DNA of 64,000 nucleotides. Source: Phoenix dactylifera (taxonomy: Eukaryota > Streptophyta > Magnoliopsida > Arecales > Arecaceae). Of this stretch, positions 58,001-64,000 are shown one piece after another. Location of the stretch: assembly GCF_009389715.1 (NCBI RefSeq), contig NC_052392.1:29524592-29588591 (forward strand), read 5' to 3'. Position 1 is the stretch's first letter. Each line of letters opens with the position of its first letter. The position numbers and the translations under genes are program-made. Below the pieces are notes generated by a model. It saw nothing but the letters and a program-made list of their open reading frames with translations. It searched no databases and had not been told where the DNA came from.

Positions 58001-61000
58001 AGAACAAGTCAGATAAAATCCGACCAAATCTATTTTGTATCCAATTTGGATCAAATTCAGATAAAAATTATAGTATCTAATCAGATCCAGATCCAAATTT
58101 AGATAATTATTTATAACTTTTAAGGATCCACATGATTCATCCAGATATTTGGTAATTGGAAGCCCAGCCTATAAGGAATAAAGTTCTTTAAAGAAAAATA
58201 TTAAACCGAAGACAACCAGGTTAAAATACAATAACCCAAACATCGAATCACAATATGTTGTTGCTAATTTATAAAGCACTAGTATTTTTAACCTATTGAA
58301 AAGCATTAAAGTCATTAAAAAAGCCATTTCATGAATTCATATATATTATGATATTTCATATTTTAATCATTATTTTTATAAAAAATGAATATTTTTTTAT
58401 AATAATAAAAATTTAATTATAGATATTTTCAAAACTTTATTGCTAAATATATTTAGAAAATATTAGTAACTTCAATGTACTCCTATATTTGTATATAATT
58501 TTTCTTATAAGCTATCTAAAAAAAAAGATAATTCATGATTATTTGTTATTTTTGCTATAAATACAGAATAATGATAATATTTGATAAAAAATTAATATTT
58601 TTATATTATATTTTGTTATAAATAATCTAAATTTTATATTTTAATACAATTCAGTTGAACCAGTAACTTGGACTCTTGACCAAATCAGTTTTCATGCAAA
58701 ATTAATAACTATGCCTTAAATCTTTAGTTATCTTATATAATCACATAATATTTGCATAGTGAATTATGTTACTATCCTTTATAATTATATATTAATGTTA
58801 ATTTTCATCATTAAGTTCTACTAAAAATTTAATTTATATTAAATAATATCCAACTTATACATGACTTGCATATATATCTACTTAAGACAAATATGGATAT
58901 ACTTAATATCCCATTCATATCCGTATCCATTCACAACAAACAAAAATAATACCAACACGATGCACAAGGAGATAATGAAAATTTAAATAAATTTATGTCA
59001 TAGAAGGATAAATAAAATCTCAAAAAATATATTAAAATTTTATTATAAGTGAATATATTAAATAATTACTGATCATTTAGGCTTTAAAATCTCACTTCAA
59101 AGATTAATACTCATGGAAAAGACAAATTGTTTTAATAGAACAATTGAACGTTTGTAGTATGATAAATAAATATTTGCTTATGTCAAGATATCTGATCCTT
59201 TTTTATTTGATCCAGAAAATTATGATTCCTTCTTTTCTGAACTTGAGCTGTTGTTTTCGTTTGGTTAGAGTTTGAATCAAGTACATCTTGCGATTATTTC
59301 AAAACAATAGGGAAAAAACTAGCAATGTTTATATATTTTAAATGATCAAGTAGAGAAATAGTATAGTTATAATGAAAATATAGCACAATTAGACCTTGAG
59401 GATGAGGAGTTGTTTGTTGAGAATGTTCAAGCAAAAATATAACATTCCAACAGTTTTCTCTTAAAATTTTTTTAAAAAATTTATTGGTCCACCCTCCTAT
59501 CATCTAGGCATGAAACAGCTTAATTAAAAGATATCATGGTTATACTATCTCTTAAGTATATATTATATAGTTTGCTAATAGGTTTTCTCATGAAGATTTC
59601 ACCATTTATATCAAAATTAGTTAAAGCAAGTTCTCCCATACGATCATATATTTTAATATATATGAGATTCCTAGAATCGAAAAAGAAAATGGCTGCTAAC
59701 TTTTTCTAAATATTTAGCAAATTGTAAATTTCTTACTTTAATGATGTTGGTGGATTTTTAATAAACTATTAGTTTTATTTATTTCATACATATCATTGAT
59801 GTCGCAAATTGTGTTGGAGAATTTAAATACAGAATTTTTATTCCATAGATCGTTGCAGGCAACACAATAGCTTGCCTTAAGTTTAGAAAAACACCAAGCC
59901 CCACTTCTAGCTACAACAATCAAGTTTCGGGCTTCCAATGCTTTCAATTTTTACATATAATACTTCAACTAGTCCCATTATAAGAACCAATGAGTAATTG
60001 AAAGAAAAAATAGAAAAGCTATTAAGCTTAGGCCATTGATGTAATAAAAACCTCATTATTTATGGAAAATAATATAATAATGACCCTCCTAATTGCTTCG
60101 ATCGCCATGACACTTACTGGAACATTAAATACACAAAGAAATAGAGGTGAGGATTTTTCTTTTGACCTCCCACTTGGTTCAATCGCCATGACATCCGCTG
60201 GCATATCAAATGTAGGAAGAATTAGGGTCGATAATTTTTGGAATTTTTTCACTTATGTTTTTTCAGTGGAATGTAGCAGATTGTTTTTAATGGAATATAA
60301 AATGTTTTTTCTATATGTTTTTAACGGGTTCTGCATGAATCTCCTGAAAGGAAGTTAATTTTTTCATTCCCATATGTTTTCTGCATCGAAGAAAATAATT
60401 TTTAGTAAGAAAGTATTATGTTAATAATACTTTCCTAAAAAGAAACTAATTTGCGATAGGAAATAATATGTTAAGAAGAGTGATACATTCAATTTTTGAT
60501 GGACTCTAAATGGCTTTCTAAAATAATTTTTCCTAAAAGAAAATTAATTTTTCTATAGTACATTCTATTATTTTTATTCCCATATTTTTTTCTGCAACGT
60601 GATGTTTACAGAGGTGAGGATTTTTCCTAGTTTTCTTGCATTTTTTATGGAATGTAACAGATTTTTTATTTTTTTTTGCATGTTTTTTCAGATTTTTTCC
60701 ATGTTAAATTTAGGTAGGATTTAGCATGATTTTTCTAAAAGGAAGTTCATTTTTTACATTTACATGTTCTTTCTGCATGTTAATAATACTTTCCTATTGT
60801 ACCTAAGAAATTAATAATTTCCTAAAATAAAAAGAGTACAGTTAATTTGAAATTTATGATATGGTATATATGATGGACTCCAAATGGATTCCTAAAAATT
60901 TTTTTTCCTTAAAGGAAGTTAATTTTTCTATACTATATTCTATAATTTTTCCTTTCCATGTTTTTCCCCGTGTGGTAATAATTCAAATTTTCCTAAGATT

Positions 61001-62340
61001 ACTTTATAATAATATCTTAAGAATACTTTTCTAAAAGGAAGGTAATTCAAAAAGGAAATTTATTTTCTCCTTCTCATATTTCTTTGCATGGAGGAAAATA
61101 ACTTTTTCTAAAATAATATTTTTTATTCTATAATTTTTCCTTTCCTTTTTTTTTTCATGATGATTCAATTACACCAGAGTTGGTTGGTTGACATATATAA
61201 CATATATAGTTATACTTAACATATTTTAGATAACTTTAACATATGTCGATAATTTAGTTTTAAATATTTTTGGATATTGCAAATAAATTTTCTATATTTT
61301 TAAAATCTTCATGAATTTTGGAAAGAGGTTGACTTTTCTTTCTTCATTAGATTTAATAAGTCTAGAAAAAGATATGGATAGAAATAATGAATATATCAAT
61401 ATCATTAGATATTGATGACTTTTCTTTCTTCAAAAGATATGGAAAGAGGTTGACTTTTCTTTCTTTCATTAGATTTAATAATGAATATATCAATATCCAA
61501 TCCGTTTCCGACCTATATTCTAACCTATATTCTAACCTAAATCAAGCCGGCCCATTTGCACCCTTACTCCAACGTTATAGGTCTAATTTATGCGTTAGTT
61601 CTTGGATGGTCTACTTTCAGCTTCACAGTGCACTAGAATCATGTATTGGTTAGAGGCTGAGTGCCCATGGGTACAAAGAGCTTCCAATCTAATGACAAGT
61701 TCTTGGACATTAATATCATACAAGATATCCGGCACCTTTACAAGACATAATTGTTAAACTTTTGCAATTTGATGGCAGGTCTCTGTTGGTTCTATGTCTT
61801 GTATCGACTGTTTCCCCTCATTCCATTGCTAAAATTCTGGAGAGACTCTTTAATCTTCTTCCAACAAAAGTTCTAGATTTAATCTCTGCGCCTTTCTTCT
61901 TTGACTAATGTAAAACCAAGCGAACATCGACAGAAATATAAAGAAATTGCTCAGTCCTTGTCTTCTTGGGTGGAAATTGCATCTTGTCACAATAAGATGA
62001 ATTTTGACAGACCTTTAAAGAAATCACTGACTTCTTCTCATTAAGTTTGTGTAGTGATTAAATATGAATAAAGCACACCTGATCCATTTACATCATCTAT
62101 GGCTAATCAATTCTCACCGAGCAAACATTCAGCTCGGTGGCGGTGAGAGAAGACAAATCTGAATATATAATTCAAGACAGGAGAAAGAAGAAGATGCAGC
62201 AATACTAAGCATTCGACAAGGTCGCTAAAATGTCTGTTCTAATATGGTTGGGCCTGAAATCTGAGAACACAACCCTGCTATGTCATCTAGATGAAGTATG
62301 TTCCCATGATATGCACCGGATGTGGAATTATACTGCTTGA
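58001..62340. other. AT-rich spacer with local repeats, no gene seen
   Basis: Very AT-rich. Repeats noted: two units with tcgccatgaca at 60104-60115 and 60183-60194; loosely repeated phrases built on tttcctaaaaggaagttaattttt between 60340 and 61160; and a 118-bp-spaced duplication of ggaaagaggttgacttttct (61319 and 61440). No coding frame with family resemblance. Confidence 0.55.
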
Positions 62341-62458
62341 CCTTTAGACCCAGCAAGCATCAATGGGCGCTGCTACAATGCCTTCACCCGAATCAAAAGA
62401 ATTAGTCAAAAACTCTGACGGGTCTGAATTGTTCTGATTTCTTTCGCAATCTTCTGAT

Positions 62459-62894
62459 TCACAAATATGTTTCTGCAGAATACCCTCGCTGGCTAATGTC
62501 AACTGTGACTCCCTCAGCCAAGGAATCCGAGTAAGAGAACTCTGCTTGATCGGAAGACAATAAACAATTTGTACTAGCATCTGCCTCTTGTGTTCCACCA
62601 TCAAGTCCAACTATAGCATTTGATCCTGAAGTTTGATTGGTCCCACTTGGATGAAATCTGGAATCCTGTCCAAGAGTAGCATGAAAAACAAATTCTAGAT
62701 GTAACAAAATTTGTCTGTCTCTGACGCAAGCATACAATTATGGGCCGTATGATATGTGAGATTTCAACAAAACAAAGGGCTTAACATAGAGATAAAGCAA
62801 GCGCGCGGTTCACCTGAAGAGATTGCCATATAGCTTCGATCACCATGATTTCCTCAAGATCCATATCCAATTCTTCATGCCTGGACCACATGCT
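62459..62894 (-). CDS. C-terminal exons of a GW2/DA2-like RING ubiquitin ligase (tentative)
   Basis: Minus strand. Exon 62894-62814 (27 codons, framed by CAG and CAG|gtg) encodes SMWSRHEELDMDLEEIMVIE then AIWQSLQ. This resembles the DxDLEDIMVMEAIWxSIQ motif that follows the RING domain in plant GW2/DA2-type and SIP-like ligases. The next exon starts at 62665 in phase 0 (DSRFHPSGTNQTSGSN), is Ser/Asp/Glu-rich, and stops at 62459. Another frame, overlapping it and running on to 62344, stays open (ending DSGEGIVAAPIDACWV), so the true end is uncertain. The RING domain is not seen in the window and would lie further right. Such proteins attach ubiquitin to targets controlling organ growth. Confidence 0.45.
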
Positions 62895-64000
62895 CTGAGT
62901 AAAATTACAAGCTTTGAAACATTTAAATATCTACTTCGTTCAATTTAAGTAAAAATTTAGGATAGAAAGAATAGCACAGAACTGCTGAATGTCTCATCCA
63001 GCTTGAAATTTCTTTTCATTTTCATTATTCGACAACTTTTAATGGCAAATATAACATGCTTCAATAAACCAAGAAATGATTGTTTTGTGTTCCCCCCTTA
63101 GAAGACTGACAGAAACACAGAACTGCAAGGTACACACTTGCAGAATCATAAAACATAAAGTCACTGCTATTAAATTAGTAAATGACCATAGAATATAAAC
63201 AAACGTAGATAGTACAATCAGTAGAATCCTAATAATTATCAAGGTGATGATGGCATTTATTAGGACAAGAATCCTGGTGCTGTACAAGCCATACCTAACA
63301 TAGCCTGCATGTCATTCTCTAAATACAATACTAGCAAAAAAATCATGACAATCATGCAAACAGATGAATAATGTGGATCTAAAGAATTGACACCTTTCTT
63401 TTTGGACACAAAGAATGCCTCCATTTGTCACCAGGACTTCCCATATACTGCAATTATATATGGTACTAACAATCTCTCTTGATTCCTTGTTTCTCAGTGA
63501 CATAACAAAGTTCCTGCTGCTGCACATAACGAGAGCTTTAACATTTTGACATCAATATTCTCGATTTGAGCATCAACAAATTCTGCAGTGTACACACCCT
63601 GTCGTGTGGGAATGGACATGCCACTTGTTAGCAGATAGACACTCCTTTTCTTGAAATAGACTGGCGGATAGATACTTCAAATTCAAGAGAGATGAATATT
63701 GAGCATTATGTTTAACCCGGAGATGTTTAGAGTCTCGTCTTGGTTTTTTATCACCTTTGTATGTATTCTGATTTGATTTTGTAAATCCTAAATTCTAATG
63801 ACTTATGACTACTTTAGATACTCATGCAAACTGAAGACTCAATAATTTCGAGATTGGCTATTTAATTGCTGTAGCCTTGCTAATCTGGTTAATGTTTATT
63901 TTACAGCCTACAAAATGAAGTAACAAATACCAACAGAAATGGGGATTAGGAAAAGCTATAAAAAGAGAATAAGATCTTTCATGGAATACTCCAGATAAAA
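62895..64000. other. Probable intron or upstream sequence of the RING-like gene
   Basis: AT-rich, with short minus-strand stretches flanked by possible splice sites (for example tgcag before 63440). None translates to a part of the family that I recognise. Confidence 0.35.

Overview
The window looks like nuclear DNA of a flowering plant, most likely a monocot and possibly a palm. Signs are long AT-rich introns with GT-AG borders, plant-only gene families (CER3/WAX2, a plant tetraspanin), TATA boxes of plant type, and plant-type LTR retrotransposons (Tekay-like chromovirus, Athila, TRIM). The species call is inference; the sequence carries no direct label.

Layout. 1-2.3 kb: 5' part of an L1-type LINE on the minus strand (start of ORF2 at the window edge, broken ORF1). 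2.3-5.5 kb: AT-rich spacer with a nested TRIM cluster (3816-4620). 5.5-7.6 kb: first copy of a dispersed duplication whose second copy is at 48.0-49.7 kb; the first copy carries a TRIM (6162-6600) that the second lacks. 7615-26846: a Tekay-like chromovirus on the minus strand with about 2.07-kb LTRs and a GAACA target duplication. It is split by an Athila-like element (11641-21784, plus strand, 1352-bp LTRs, AGCCT duplication). 26.85-27.45 kb: old TRIM remnants. 28511-36226: complete 11-exon CER3/WAX2/GLOSSY1 gene. 36373-42900: a second LTR element with chromovirus-type LTRs and primer site but no recognisable coding capacity, starting 147 bases after the CER3 stop. 43666-45916: a solo LTR with TTTAG duplication, splitting a 205-bp tandem duplication. 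49.9 kb: orphan exon of a WAT1-related transporter. 52084-55204: complete two-exon tetraspanin gene on the minus strand. 55.4-62.3 kb: AT-rich spacer with small decayed repeats. 62459-62894: last exons of a gene resembling GW2/DA2-type RING ubiquitin ligases, minus strand.

Host genes. CER3 acts with CER1 in the endoplasmic reticulum to make very-long-chain alkanes of the cuticle. The tetraspanin is a four-pass membrane organiser. The 62-kb gene is probably a regulator of protein turnover. They are separate transcription units with no evident functional link. About half the window is retroelement sequence.

Relative history read from nesting and LTR similarity: the dispersed duplication came first, then the TRIM insertion into one copy, then the chromovirus (LTRs about 2% different by eye), then Athila (LTRs nearly identical). 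No new molecular system is evident. The most unusual signals are an snRNA-type promoter motif in the TRIM LTRs, a 36-bp minisatellite with a hairpin in the chromovirus-type LTRs, a GC-AG first intron in CER3, and the LTR element abutting CER3 in antisense orientation.
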